The translations under genes and the position numbers were made by a program. Below, one piece after another: positions 50,198 to 58,643 of a stretch of DNA of 64,000 bases. This stretch comes from Oscillospiraceae bacterium (GTDB lineage Bacteria; Bacillota; Clostridia; Oscillospirales; Ruminococcaceae), in NCBI GenBank assembly GCA_019423755.1, contig JAHZAU010000003.1, positions 1-64,000 of the forward strand, written 5' to 3'. The notes under the pieces were generated by a model. The model saw nothing but the letters and a program-made list of their open reading frames with translations, was not told the origin of the DNA and searched no databases. Each line of letters begins with the position of its first letter. Position 1 is the stretch's first letter.

Positions 50198-53080
50198 TTG
50201 AAAACCAGTTTGACCATTGGGGCTCGTAGAGCCGTCTGCCTGCTGTGCAGCGCCGGGCTGGTCCTGGGCTGCTGCGGGTTTTCTTGGTTTGAGCCTGCCG
50301 CTCCTACTGCGGAAAGTGCCCCCCAGCAGGAGGCTTCCTCCACCGTGCCTTTCCTCTCCCTGAACCGGGTCTCCTCCGACCGAAACTCCGACCAGGGCCG
50401 GCTTTTGGGGCTGTATGTGGAAAGCCAGGGTAACCGGGAATACCCGCTTTTTGCGCCGGTGAGCGGCCGCAGCTTGAGCCAACAGGCCAGCCGCATCACC
50501 GAAACGGCCTTGGAAGCGGGTTATAACAGCATCTTTTATCCCGTCACCGCCCAGGGGAAAAGCATGTACCGCTCCAAGTACCTGCCGGTAAGCCCCTATT
50601 TTTCCGAAAACGGACAAGCCCTTTGGGCGCGGGACCCGTTTGATATCCTCTGCCAGGCGGCGGAGGAGCAGAACCTTTCGGTCTGCGCCGTGGTGGACCC
50701 CTTTTCCTTTGGGTCGGCAGAAGAGGAACCGGAAAGCGGCACCCTCCCGGCCCTGCATCCCGACTGGATGATGGTCCAGGGCGGGAACTATTACCTGGAT
50801 ATCCGGGAGCCGGAAGCGCGGGAATGGGTCGGCCAGCTCTGCCAGGAGCTGGTGTCAAAATACCCCATCGCCGGTATCGTCATCCAGCTGCCGGAGGAAT
50901 ACCCCACCTCCCTGAGCGCCATCTCCCTGCTGCCGCAGCTTCGGCTCTGCCTGCAGGAGTGCTTCCGCTCCATCAAAAAGACCGACAATCTGGTGAAGCT
51001 GGGGCTGGGGGCCGATGTTTCCCTGGCATTAGACACGCCGGGCGCCCTGTTCCTGGAGGAGCTGAGCGTCAACCGGGTGGTGGAATTTCTGCTGCCCACC
51101 ATGTCCCTGTCCAGCAACGAGCTTGCCGACTACCGGGCAGCGCTTCAGGCCTGGAGCAGCTGTTGCTCCGGTACACGCACCCGGGTGTTTACCCAAAATA
51201 TGCCTGTCCGAGTCCAGTCCCCGTCCACCGACGGCCTGTATTACAGTGACCCCAACGAGATCCAATACCAGCTGCTTTTGAGCCGGATGGCCGGGATCTC
51301 CGGCTGCGTCATGCAGTCCTACCGCAGCTTGGTCATGAGCTATGACCGCACCAAAGAGGACCTGCAGATGGTGCTCAGTCCCCAGGAGGTGTTCTCCTCC
51401 CTGCCGTGGAAGCTGCCCAGCGGATTCTTCCTCGGTTCGCTGCAAAAGGCGGTCCACACCGAAAAGGACACCTACTGCATCACCGGCGTCTGCCGTCCGG
51501 AAAGCCCGCTGTATCTCAATGGAGAACTGGTGGAAAACGTCTCTGACTGGGGCGGCTTCGGCATCCCGGTGACGCTGCAGCCGGGGACCAATACCTTCAC
51601 CCTCACCCAAAACGATGAGACCCGGGTGGCGACCATCATTCGGGACACCGAACAGTCCAAGGCGGAGCAAGCCATCTCCACCATCCAGCCGGACAGCGTG
51701 TTCCCCCAGCACGATGCGGCGATCCCCACCAGCAAAGAGGCCATTTTGGAGTGCATCGCGCCCTCCGGCGGCAAGGTGACTGCCTCCTTTAAGCAGGTGT
51801 TCGTGGAGCTGATCCAGGAAGACCCCACCATCCTCGAGGGGCTGCCGGCCCGCTATGTCTACGCGGTGGACCTGAGCCGCTTTGCTACATACGATGTGAT
51901 CAACATGGGCCGGGTCATCTACAGCCTGACCTATAACGGCAGCTCTACCATCCAGAAATCCCCGGCCTCCCTCTACGTTACCGCGCCCAGCCGCCGTCTT
52001 TCGGTGGAGATCACCGAAGAACTGGCCCCGGTTTACACCGATGCGGAGAATACCCAGGTCAGCCATTTCCTCCTGCGCGGAACCAGGGATTATATCCTGG
52101 GGGTGAAGGGCAGCAGCTACAAGCTTTCCTCCGGCGGTTATCTGCCCATTGATTCCGCCAAGCTGATTACCGAAACCGTCGCCCAGGTGGAAAAGACGGT
52201 GAAAAACATCTTCCTCCAACCGGCGGAAGGCGGGGAATATCTCTCCTTCATCGGTGCCAGCGGCCTGCCCCTTACCATCGAATACGACCAGGAGGCTCGG
52301 GCCCTCCGCTTCCGTTTGTCCAACGCTTCCTCCGTCCCGGTGCAGATCGCTTCGGTGGGAAGCAGCCTGTTCGGCGACGCCTCCTTCCAAAAGGAGGGCA
52401 AATCCGTCACCGTTACCCTTCCCCTTCAGCCGGAAGCGCAGCTGCTTGGCTGCGACTATTCCTTCCAGGGAGATACGCTCACCGTTTTCTGCAAATCCGC
52501 CGAGCCGTTGGAAGGGAACCAGCCCTCCCAGCCGCTGAACGGGGTGACCATCGTTCTGGACCCGGGCAAAGGCGGCGAAGGGGAGGTCTCCCCGCTGGGA
52601 AGCAACGGGCCTTCCGACGACCAGCTGAACCTGGCCATCTGCCAGCTGCTGGAGGAGAAACTGGAACAGCGCGGCGCCGAGGTGTACCTGACCCGGTACA
52701 GCGACACCCCCATCAACCAGCTGGACCGCATCATGCTGGGCCAGTTTAAAGAAGCCGACCTGTACCTGAGCATCCACCACGATTCGGAGAAGCTCCCGGA
52801 CGGGGAGCCGAAGATCTCCCTGAGCAGCAACGATATTGTTTCCTCCGAGGTGATCGAGGCCAGCGCCAATCGCATCGCCTTGCTGCTGGACCGGCCCGTT
52901 GAACTGGTACAGCAGCCGGACGATCTGCTGCACGCGGTGGTGGACTTCCCTGCCCTGCGTCTGGACCTGGGGAACCTTCAGGACCCGGAACAGCTCGCCC
53001 AGCTGGGAGACCCGGTATCCATCCTGCGCACAGCCTGCGCGCTCACCGATGAGATCGCCCGCTTCTTCACCCAAGGCTAA
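50198..53080 (+). CDS. Envelope protein: GHL10-like domain plus degenerate amidase domain
   Basis: A 960-residue secreted protein with a signal peptide ending in a lipobox-like VLGC (about residue 27), then a TIM-barrel region like glycoside-hydrolase-like family 10 (about 65-410; GLYVESQGNREYP, AGYNSIFYPV, VIQLPEEYP), a beta-rich middle (about 420-770) and a C-terminal Amidase_3-like domain (about 780-958). The amidase zinc residues are mostly lost: DPGKGG replaces DPGHGG, the first Glu is absent, LDLGNL replaces a VECGF-type motif; only SIHH remains. Hydrolysis by this domain is therefore unlikely; wall binding is more plausible. Confidence 0.75.
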   Translation: MKTSLTIGARRAVCLLCSAGLVLGCCGFSWFEPAAPTAESAPQQEASSTVPFLSLNRVSSDRNSDQGRLLGLYVESQGNREYPLFAPVSGRSLSQQASRITETALEAGYNSIFYPVTAQGKSMYRSKYLPVSPYFSENGQALWARDPFDILCQAAEEQNLSVCAVVDPFSFGSAEEEPESGTLPALHPDWMMVQGGNYYLDIREPEAREWVGQLCQELVSKYPIAGIVIQLPEEYPTSLSAISLLPQLRLCLQECFRSIKKTDNLVKLGLGADVSLALDTPGALFLEELSVNRVVEFLLPTMSLSSNELADYRAALQAWSSCCSGTRTRVFTQNMPVRVQSPSTDGLYYSDPNEIQYQLLLSRMAGISGCVMQSYRSLVMSYDRTKEDLQMVLSPQEVFSSLPWKLPSGFFLGSLQKAVHTEKDTYCITGVCRPESPLYLNGELVENVSDWGGFGIPVTLQPGTNTFTLTQNDETRVATIIRDTEQSKAEQAISTIQPDSVFPQHDAAIPTSKEAILECIAPSGGKVTASFKQVFVELIQEDPTILEGLPARYVYAVDLSRFATYDVINMGRVIYSLTYNGSSTIQKSPASLYVTAPSRRLSVEITEELAPVYTDAENTQVSHFLLRGTRDYILGVKGSSYKLSSGGYLPIDSAKLITETVAQVEKTVKNIFLQPAEGGEYLSFIGASGLPLTIEYDQEARALRFRLSNASSVPVQIASVGSSLFGDASFQKEGKSVTVTLPLQPEAQLLGCDYSFQGDTLTVFCKSAEPLEGNQPSQPLNGVTIVLDPGKGGEGEVSPLGSNGPSDDQLNLAICQLLEEKLEQRGAEVYLTRYSDTPINQLDRIMLGQFKEADLYLSIHHDSEKLPDGEPKISLSSNDIVSSEVIEASANRIALLLDRPVELVQQPDDLLHAVVDFPALRLDLGNLQDPEQLAQLGDPVSILRTACALTDEIARFFTQG

Positions 53081-53090
53081 ACCGAAAAAA

Positions 53091-53139
53091 CAAAACGCTC
53101 CCCCCAAAAGCCAACCGGCCCGGGGGGAGCGTTTTTGTT
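53091..53139 (+). terminator. Bidirectional terminator between the envelope gene and saoL
   Basis: AAAACGCTCCCCC and GGGGGGAGCGTTTTT form a long stem with T-runs on both strands, between convergent genes. Confidence 0.92.
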
Positions 53140-53151
53140 TGACTTTGTTTG

Positions 53152-53805
53152 TTAGAACACCAGGAAGGTGGATTTGGCTTCCTGAACGGCCTGCTTCCAG
53201 TCCGCCTTGATGACGGTGGAACGGTCCAGCTGCATCTGCTCTACATACTCGTCGAATTCGTTCTCCTTACAGAAGAAATTCATGACGTTTCAGCAGGAGC
53301 CGGCCCAGTTGGCCAGTTCGCCCAGCACGAAGGACAGGGCGTAGAAGTTTTCCGGGGAATGCTCGACGATCTCCCCGTTGTGGAACTTAATGTGGACAGG
53401 GGTGCCGCAAGCAGCGCAGACCGAGTGGATCTCGCTGTCCTGATGGAAGGTGAAGGTGGAACCCATTGCGTCAATGGCGCACATGGCGCAGTAGGTACGG
53501 CCGTCTGCCAGGGTCACCTGGTGGTTGGTGGGCAGAGCCGAAACCGGGTAGATGAAGTTCACATTCCCCTCTTCGTCGGCGACCATGCCGTCCTTCTCCC
53601 GCAGTACCGACACGATCTGGTCAAACTCGGCCTCGGTGGAAAGGCGGATGCCGGAAAGTGCCGCAAACCCGTCTTTTTCCAGGTTGAACGGGCGCTGCTC
53701 GTTGATGATGAATTCCATAATCGCCAGGCGGATCTCGTTCTGCTTGGCGTCAAATTTGGCGTGAACGTTCTGTTTCATGTTCAGGCCTTCGGTGCTGTAT
53801 TGCAT
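53152..53805 (-). CDS. saoL: MerB-like organometal lyase, selenoprotein
   Basis: A MerB-type carbon-metal lyase. Sequence shows CAID (matches MerB Cys96/Asp99) and SVCAACGTP (Cys117 region). TGA at 53292-53290 interrupts the frame after 171 residues; the frame then runs 45 more codons to TAA at 53154, giving 217 residues with Sec172. The segment C-U-N-V-M-N-F-F matches the MerB Cys159 region, so Sec stands at or next to a catalytic thiol. A hairpin follows (53281-53254). AAGGAG precedes ATG 53805. Naming it SaoL is from memory of NCBIfam. Confidence 0.88.
53254..53281 (-). promoter_or_regulatory. Candidate SECIS hairpin in saoL
   Basis: Eight bases after the TGA, GAATTTCTTC can pair with GGAGAACGAATTC around a TGTAA loop; the loop G is 20 bases from the TGA, within the bacterial SECIS range. 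Confidence 0.65.
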
Positions 53806-53897
53806 GCTGCAATCTCCTTTTTCTAAGATAACGACAAAAACAAACCAAATCGATATTCTTGCTTGACTTGTGCGGAAAGGGGGACCCGTCAGCGGTG

Positions 53898-53959
53898 GAT
53901 TCTAACGGGTTAGATTTTGCCGGACATGACAGAACCGCAGCACAAAGGCTGCGGTTCTG
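53898..53959 (-). promoter_or_regulatory. Palindromic motif plus hairpin between saoX and saoL
   Basis: GATTCTAACGGGTTAGA (53898-53914) is near-palindromic. Fifteen bases on is a perfect 12-bp stem, CAGAACCGCAGC (53930-53941) with its complement (53948-53959). On the minus strand the hairpin follows the saoX stop by 24 bases without a T-run, then the motif precedes saoL. A matching pair lies at 60395-60459. Confidence 0.65.
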
Positions 53960-53983
53960 GGTGATATTGTGTTGTTTGGGGGA

Positions 53984-55333
53984 CTATTTGGACTCGCCAG
54001 CAGTAGCAGCGGCAGCTTCTTCTGCTGCCTTCTTCTCGCGGGCGGCCTGTTCCGCCTTCAGCTGCTCCTCGTGAGCGGCAGCCGCTTTTTCCGCGTCGGC
54101 CTTCAGCTGATCGTCGGTAATGTTGTCGATCTCCATGGCTTTTTCCAGCCAAGCGTCGTACTCCATACCCAGGGGGAACTCTTCGTCCAGGTTGACGCGT
54201 TCTGCGAAGTCATTGAAGCTTTCGATACCGCACTTCTCGATCCATTCCGGGTTGCAGAAGTCGGTGAAGTTCTGCAGGTTACCGGTACGATCTTCTTCCG
54301 GAATACCGAATTTGTCGTACTGACCGATACGGTTCTTGATGTTGTCTTCGGTGAACTCGTAAACCAGGGTACGGCCTTCTTTTACGCACTTCATGTACAT
54401 GGTACGCAGACCGACGGTAGCGGTAGTACCGAAGGTGTCAGCGAAGATCATGGAAGCGTTGTAAGGATGCTCGTACATATACTGGATCGCCAAGCAGTGA
54501 GCCAGAACCAGACGTTTTGCCAGTTCCGGATGTGCGTTAGCGAAGTCTTTCTGCATGGCGTATACACAGCACATGCCCCAACCAGTGGATTTATCTGCGG
54601 AAATGTCTGCGCCCCAACCGGTGCAAACGATGTGACCAATGCCTTCCTCCTCAGCCTGAGAAGCATAAGGGTCTCAGCAGGTGAAGGCCGCCAGCTGGCC
54701 AGCCTTCATAGCAATGAGAGCATCGGTCGAACCCATGGAGATGGCTTCATAACCACCAGTGGTCGGATCGGGGTCAATGCCCAGCTCACCGGCCCAGGTG
54801 TGCCACTCGGGGCGTTTTACGACGGAGTTACCGCCGATGGCCAGCTGTTTACCCAGCAGCTGCTGGCCGATCTCCTCCATGCTGCCCTGGATGTCGTTGG
54901 AAACGACCAGGTAACGGGAGCCGCCCAGATGGTTGGCTGCCGCCATGTACAGCGGAGCGCCGTTGTTGTTGGCGTTGATGGCGCCGTCGATACCCAGATA
55001 ACCGCAGTCCATATCACCAGAAGACATTGCGGTATCGATGTTGCCGGTCTTGGTGATGTTCACCTTCAGGCCCAGTGCATCGTAGATGCCAGCGCCCTGA
55101 CCGACCAGAGCGGCCACCATGTGGTCACAGTTGTTGTAACCCATCTGAATCGTATAGTTTTTGTCCTCCTCGGACAGCTCGCCCAAATACTCCGCGTATT
55201 TGTCGACCGCTGCCTGTGCGTCGTAGTCCGTTTCCACGGTGACGCTCTGCTGAGAGCTGTCTACACAGCCGAACAGCGCAGAAGCAACCATGCATGCTGC
55301 CAGGGCGGCAGCGAACAGCCTGGTTTTCTTCAT
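53984..55333 (-). CDS. saoX: ABC transporter substrate-binding lipoprotein, selenoprotein
   Basis: An NMT1/SsuA-like binding protein of 449 residues. Signal peptide with lipobox LFGC (Cys23), then a type II binding fold. TGA at 54676-54674 follows Cys219, giving F-T-C-U-D with Sec220; the frame continues through the whole second lobe (TGWGMCCVYAMQKDF, FCNPEWIEKCG). A hairpin follows the TGA. The tail after about 405 is Ala/Glu/Lys-rich. C-U and C-C pairs suggest capture of a soft metal. Which of the two binding proteins is SaoX or SaoB is from memory. Confidence 0.87.
54642..54670 (-). promoter_or_regulatory. Candidate SECIS hairpin in saoX
   Basis: Starting four bases after the TGA: CCTT-ATG-CTTCTC, loop AGGCT, GAGGAG-G-AAGG. 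The loop G is 18 bases from the TGA. Confidence 0.7.
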
Positions 55334-55438
55334 GTCTCATTCCACCTTTCCATCACAAGTCAAACAAACTTTATAATATAACCTGCCGCGGGGGCAGGAA
55401 ATATTCGATCTTCATCTTCTCAAAAAACAAACCTCAAA

Positions 55439-56266
55439 TTAGTCTGCCTTCCAACGCAGGAGAACGCTTTCCACCAAAAGCATCACCTTGTCGATGAGGA
55501 AGCCGATCAGACCAGAGATGACCATGTAAGCCATGATCGTGGGAGTCTCCATTCTCCCCTGAGCTTCTACCATTATGTAACCGAAACCGGCACTCGTCGC
55601 AACGAACTCGGCTCAGATAACCGACATCCAGCCTGCGCCGATTGCTAAACGGATTCCGGTGATCATGCCCGGCAGAGCGCCCGGCAGGACAACGTCCCGG
55701 ATCACATCCATGGTGTTGGCTCCCATGCTTCGAACCGCGTTGTAGTAGTCGCGGCTGATATCCTGGATTCCGGCGACCATGTTCAGGATGATGGTGAACA
55801 CGCCGCTGAACCCGATCATAAAGATGGTGGGTCCATCACCCAGACCGAACCAAACGATCGAAAGCGGTACCCACGCCATGATCGGCACCTGACGCAGCGA
55901 GTTGATAAACGGAGCCAGCATCTTCATCATCTTGGGAGAGTATCCCATAAGCAGACCGATGGGGAAGCCGAACAGGCAGGCGTACAGGACACCAGTCAGT
56001 ACACGGCGCATGGTGATGGCAATATTGCGCAGCACATACAGGTCGCGCACCGAGAACCACAGCTGACCCAGCACTTCCTCAAAGTAGGGGAAGATAAACG
56101 GCTTGTCAACGATGTGGGCGGCAAAGAACCAGATCACACAGATCGCCAGCAGCGCTACCGGGGTGAGCCAGTTGAACTTGCCTCCCTGCATCTTTTTCCA
56201 GTTGCGGCGGTCCTTCATTTTGGTTGCTTGGATCATTCGGTTCATCTGTTTTTGTGAACTATCCAT
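55439..56266 (-). CDS. saoP: ABC transporter permease, selenoprotein
   Basis: An SsuC/TauC-type permease of 275 residues with six helices and an EAA-type loop (NAVRSMGANTMDVIRDVVLP). TGA at 55615-55613 follows GWMSVI; the frame continues AEFVATSAGFGYIMVEAQ to TAA at 55441. Ordinary relatives read roughly GWxxVVAAE, so Sec218 replaces a small residue inside the conserved segment and the downstream 57 codons are needed for a normal permease. AAGGGGGTG precedes ATG 56266. It is cotranscribed with the binding protein downstream. Confidence 0.87.
55577..55593 (-). promoter_or_regulatory. Candidate SECIS hairpin in saoP
   Basis: GTGCCG and CGGTTAC pair imperfectly around loop GTTT; the loop G is 26 bases after the TGA. 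It is weaker than the other four candidates. Confidence 0.45.
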
Positions 56267-56654
56267 AATTCGTCACCCCCTTACACTCAGGATACGAAAT
56301 GTGACACAGTCCGCCCGTGTCGTACATAGCATACCACAATATTAGAATAATTCAATAAGTCATCTTATAGATAATTTCTATTCATTACCAGTGTATATAG
56401 ATATCATCTATCCATTTCTTGACTAATTGTTGAATTTGAAAGAAAGCTCTCGGTTAATTCCAATAAAGGATATCCATTTTATCTATTATCGTGGAAATGT
56501 CTATTAATTGTATCTATATCTGTTTCATTTGCACAATTTCTCTGCTATAATGTAACCAGATTCCCCATGTATAGGTTCTTTTCTTCCTATTATGTGGGAT
56601 GTATTGGCATGTATTTTTATCCTATTCCAATGGAATGAAAGGGGAAACCAAGGA
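56267..56654. promoter_or_regulatory. AT-rich divergent control region of the cluster
   Basis: No gene is seen. Leftward for saoP: TTGAAT (56355-56350), 16 bases, TATGCT (56333-56328), with a GACAC/GTGTC dyad beyond. Rightward for saoT: TATAAT (56546-56551) with a weak -35 TTTCAT (56523-56528). ATCTAT-type words recur at about 56370-56520. It is strikingly AT-rich against its flanks. Confidence 0.6.
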
Positions 56655-56912
56655 ATGACCAAACCGTGTATCGAGTACATCTCCGCCTGCGCATGATGCG
56701 AGCCCTTTATCGGATTCGTGGAATCTTTGGCAAAGGAATATGCAGGAAAGGTCGAGGTCGTCATCTACCGCGCCGGTAAGGACTTCGGTTACATTAAAAA
56801 ATACGGCGCTACCACCAAGAGCATGGTGGTCATCAACGAAAAGAAAGCGGTCAAGAAGCTTTCCAAAGAAAGCATCCAGGCTGCGTTTGAGGAGGCTGCT
56901 GCAAGTTGTTAG
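56655..56912 (+). CDS. saoT: Thioredoxin-like selenoprotein with C-A-U-C motif
   Basis: An 85-residue thioredoxin-fold protein. From ATG 56655 the sequence is MTKPCIEYISACA, then TGA (56694-56696), then CEPFIGFVESLAKEYAGKVEVV at most in one domain. The active site is thus Cys12-Ala-Sec14-Cys15, at the place of a thioredoxin CxxC. A conserved cis-Pro is not obvious. AAAGGGG lies ten bases upstream. The C-terminal codons overlap the saoE start. A role in reducing or handing on the metal is inferred. Confidence 0.85.
56702..56731 (+). promoter_or_regulatory. Candidate SECIS hairpin in saoT
   Basis: GATTC-GTG-GAATC (56713-56725) inside an outer GCC/GGC pair; the loop opens with GT and its G is 22 bases after the TGA. 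Confidence 0.65.
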
Positions 56913-58060
56913 GTGAGTTTTTTGATTTTATCTGGGGGGTATGCTGGTCCGCTCTCAATATGATGAACAGCTCCTCGGTTTGGATGTGTACCAGCTTCCT
57001 TATTGCTGGTGCCCTGCACGAGTTTTTGAACCCGGAGACCATGCGGCGCAGTTCCATCGGCACCACCCGGATTTCCGGCGTGCTGTCCACCACCGTTATG
57101 GGTATGTTCATCCCCATCTGCAGCTGCGGCACCATCCCGCTGGGCATCAGCCTTTACTATTCCGGTGCCTGCCTGGGGCCGACCCTGGCCTTTATGACCT
57201 CCACCCCCATGATCAACCCCGTAGCGGTGATCCTGTCCTGGGGCCTTCTGGGAAAGGAGATCACCATCATCTACATCATCACCGGATTTGTAGCCCCGAT
57301 GATCATCGGTATGGTGGCCAACAAATTCGGCGGGAAAGAATTGTACGCGCCCGGCTGCAGCCCGGAGGAGACCTCCCCCGCTATCCAGCTGGAAGGCGAT
57401 GATGACGACGAGGACAGCAGCTTTTCCGGCCCGGCCATCCAGCTGGAAGAGGAAAAAATGGGCTTCTGGGAGCGCCTGCGCTCGGGGCTCAAATGGTCTC
57501 TCACCGACCTGGCCGTCACCGTTTCCAAGTACGCCGTAGGCGGTATGCTCATCGCTGGTCTGCTCTTTAACGTGTTTCCCCAAAGCGCCATCCAGACCTA
57601 TCTGGGCAACCCGGGCTTTGTTTCTCTCCTGGGCATCACCGTCGTGGCTGCGCTGATGTACGTCTGCGCAGTGGGGCACATCCCCTTTATTGCGGCCCTG
57701 GTCGCCAGCGGCGCTGCTCCCGGTGTGGCTATCACCTTCCTGATGGCCGGCGCTGCCACCAACATCCCGGAGCTGCTGACCATCACCAAAACCATGGGCA
57801 AGCGTTCCATGCTTATGTACTTCGGCATGGTCACCATTATCTCCAACATCGTCGGTTACCTGACCAACCATCTGCTCATGCCCGGTTTCGTCCCGGTCAT
57901 GGACTACGACGCCACCCACAAGACCATCACCACCGCCAACAAGCTGATCACCGTTGCGCCGGTGTGGCTCAAATATGTTTGCAGCTTCATCCTCATCGGT
58001 TACGCTGCTTACGCACTGATCCGCAAGGCTCGCCCCTCTCTGAGCCGCCGCGCGGCATAG
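56906..58060 (+). CDS. saoE: YraQ/ArsP-type permease, probable efflux transporter
   Basis: A 384-residue membrane protein of the DUF318/YraQ permease group. It shows the family core FIPICSCGTIPLGISLYYSG with MTSTPMINPVAVILSWGLLG, a mirrored second half (AVGHIPFIAALVASGAAPG, MAGAATNIPELLTITK), about eight helices and an acidic cytoplasmic loop (DDDDED) between halves. The start is TTG 56906, ten bases after GGAGG and overlapping the saoT stop. ArsP relatives expel organoarsenicals, so export of a metal or metalloid product is inferred. Confidence 0.85.
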   Translation: MLGEFFDFIWGVCWSALNMMNSSSVWMCTSFLIAGALHEFLNPETMRRSSIGTTRISGVLSTTVMGMFIPICSCGTIPLGISLYYSGACLGPTLAFMTSTPMINPVAVILSWGLLGKEITIIYIITGFVAPMIIGMVANKFGGKELYAPGCSPEETSPAIQLEGDDDDEDSSFSGPAIQLEEEKMGFWERLRSGLKWSLTDLAVTVSKYAVGGMLIAGLLFNVFPQSAIQTYLGNPGFVSLLGITVVAALMYVCAVGHIPFIAALVASGAAPGVAITFLMAGAATNIPELLTITKTMGKRSMLMYFGMVTIISNIVGYLTNHLLMPGFVPVMDYDATHKTITTANKLITVAPVWLKYVCSFILIGYAAYALIRKARPSLSRRAA

Positions 58061-58090
58061 TCTGACCCCAAACAAAGGAGGATTTTCCCT

Positions 58091-58633
58091 ATGGACCAAG
58101 CATCCCCTGCCCCGGAGAAAAAACCGGAGTCCCGCCTGCGCTCGGTGCTGAGCGTTGTGGTGGTCTTCGTGGTGGTTTTCGCCGCCTTCGGTCTGAGCCG
58201 CTATCTCCAGCAGCAGAACGAAAAACTGGAAACCATGGAGGACCGCCCCAAGGTCTTCGCCCCCATGGTGGAGGACGACAACCCCATCCTGCTCTACTTT
58301 ACCGAGCAGTTCCCGGAATATGAGATCCTGCTGGCCTGCCAGGAGGACGTGACCAACGACCAGCTGGATGACCTGCTTGTTATCTGGCGGTACGACGGCA
58401 ACACCCGCCTCACTGTCGTCTGCACCCAGGCCGACGGAAGCTACACCATGACCGAACCCATCAAAGCCCCCATCGAAAACCAGGGCATCCAGTTTAAGGA
58501 CATCGACCACAAGGACGAGATGGAGTTCATCGTATCCGGCGAGAAAAAAGGCCAAGCCGGTTACGCCATCTACCGGATGATCGACGGTCAGCCCACCGAC
58601 CTCTTTGGCGACGGCATGGAAGATTGTTGTTAG
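58091..58633 (+). CDS. saoC: Membrane-anchored protein ending in Cys-Cys
   Basis: A 180-residue protein with a short cytoplasmic start, one helix (about 17-37), an extracytoplasmic domain and the extreme C-terminus E-D-C-C. A terminal vicinal dithiol is a good soft-metal ligand; in mercury resistance such pairs pass Hg(II) between proteins. From memory this is the Cys-Cys-COOH family SaoC; here the last residues are plain Cys (TGT TGT TAG). AAAGGAGG precedes ATG 58091. Confidence 0.82.
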   Translation: MDQASPAPEKKPESRLRSVLSVVVVFVVVFAAFGLSRYLQQQNEKLETMEDRPKVFAPMVEDDNPILLYFTEQFPEYEILLACQEDVTNDQLDDLLVIWRYDGNTRLTVVCTQADGSYTMTEPIKAPIENQGIQFKDIDHKDEMEFIVSGEKKGQAGYAIYRMIDGQPTDLFGDGMEDCC

Positions 58634-58643
58634 GCGGTTGGGA

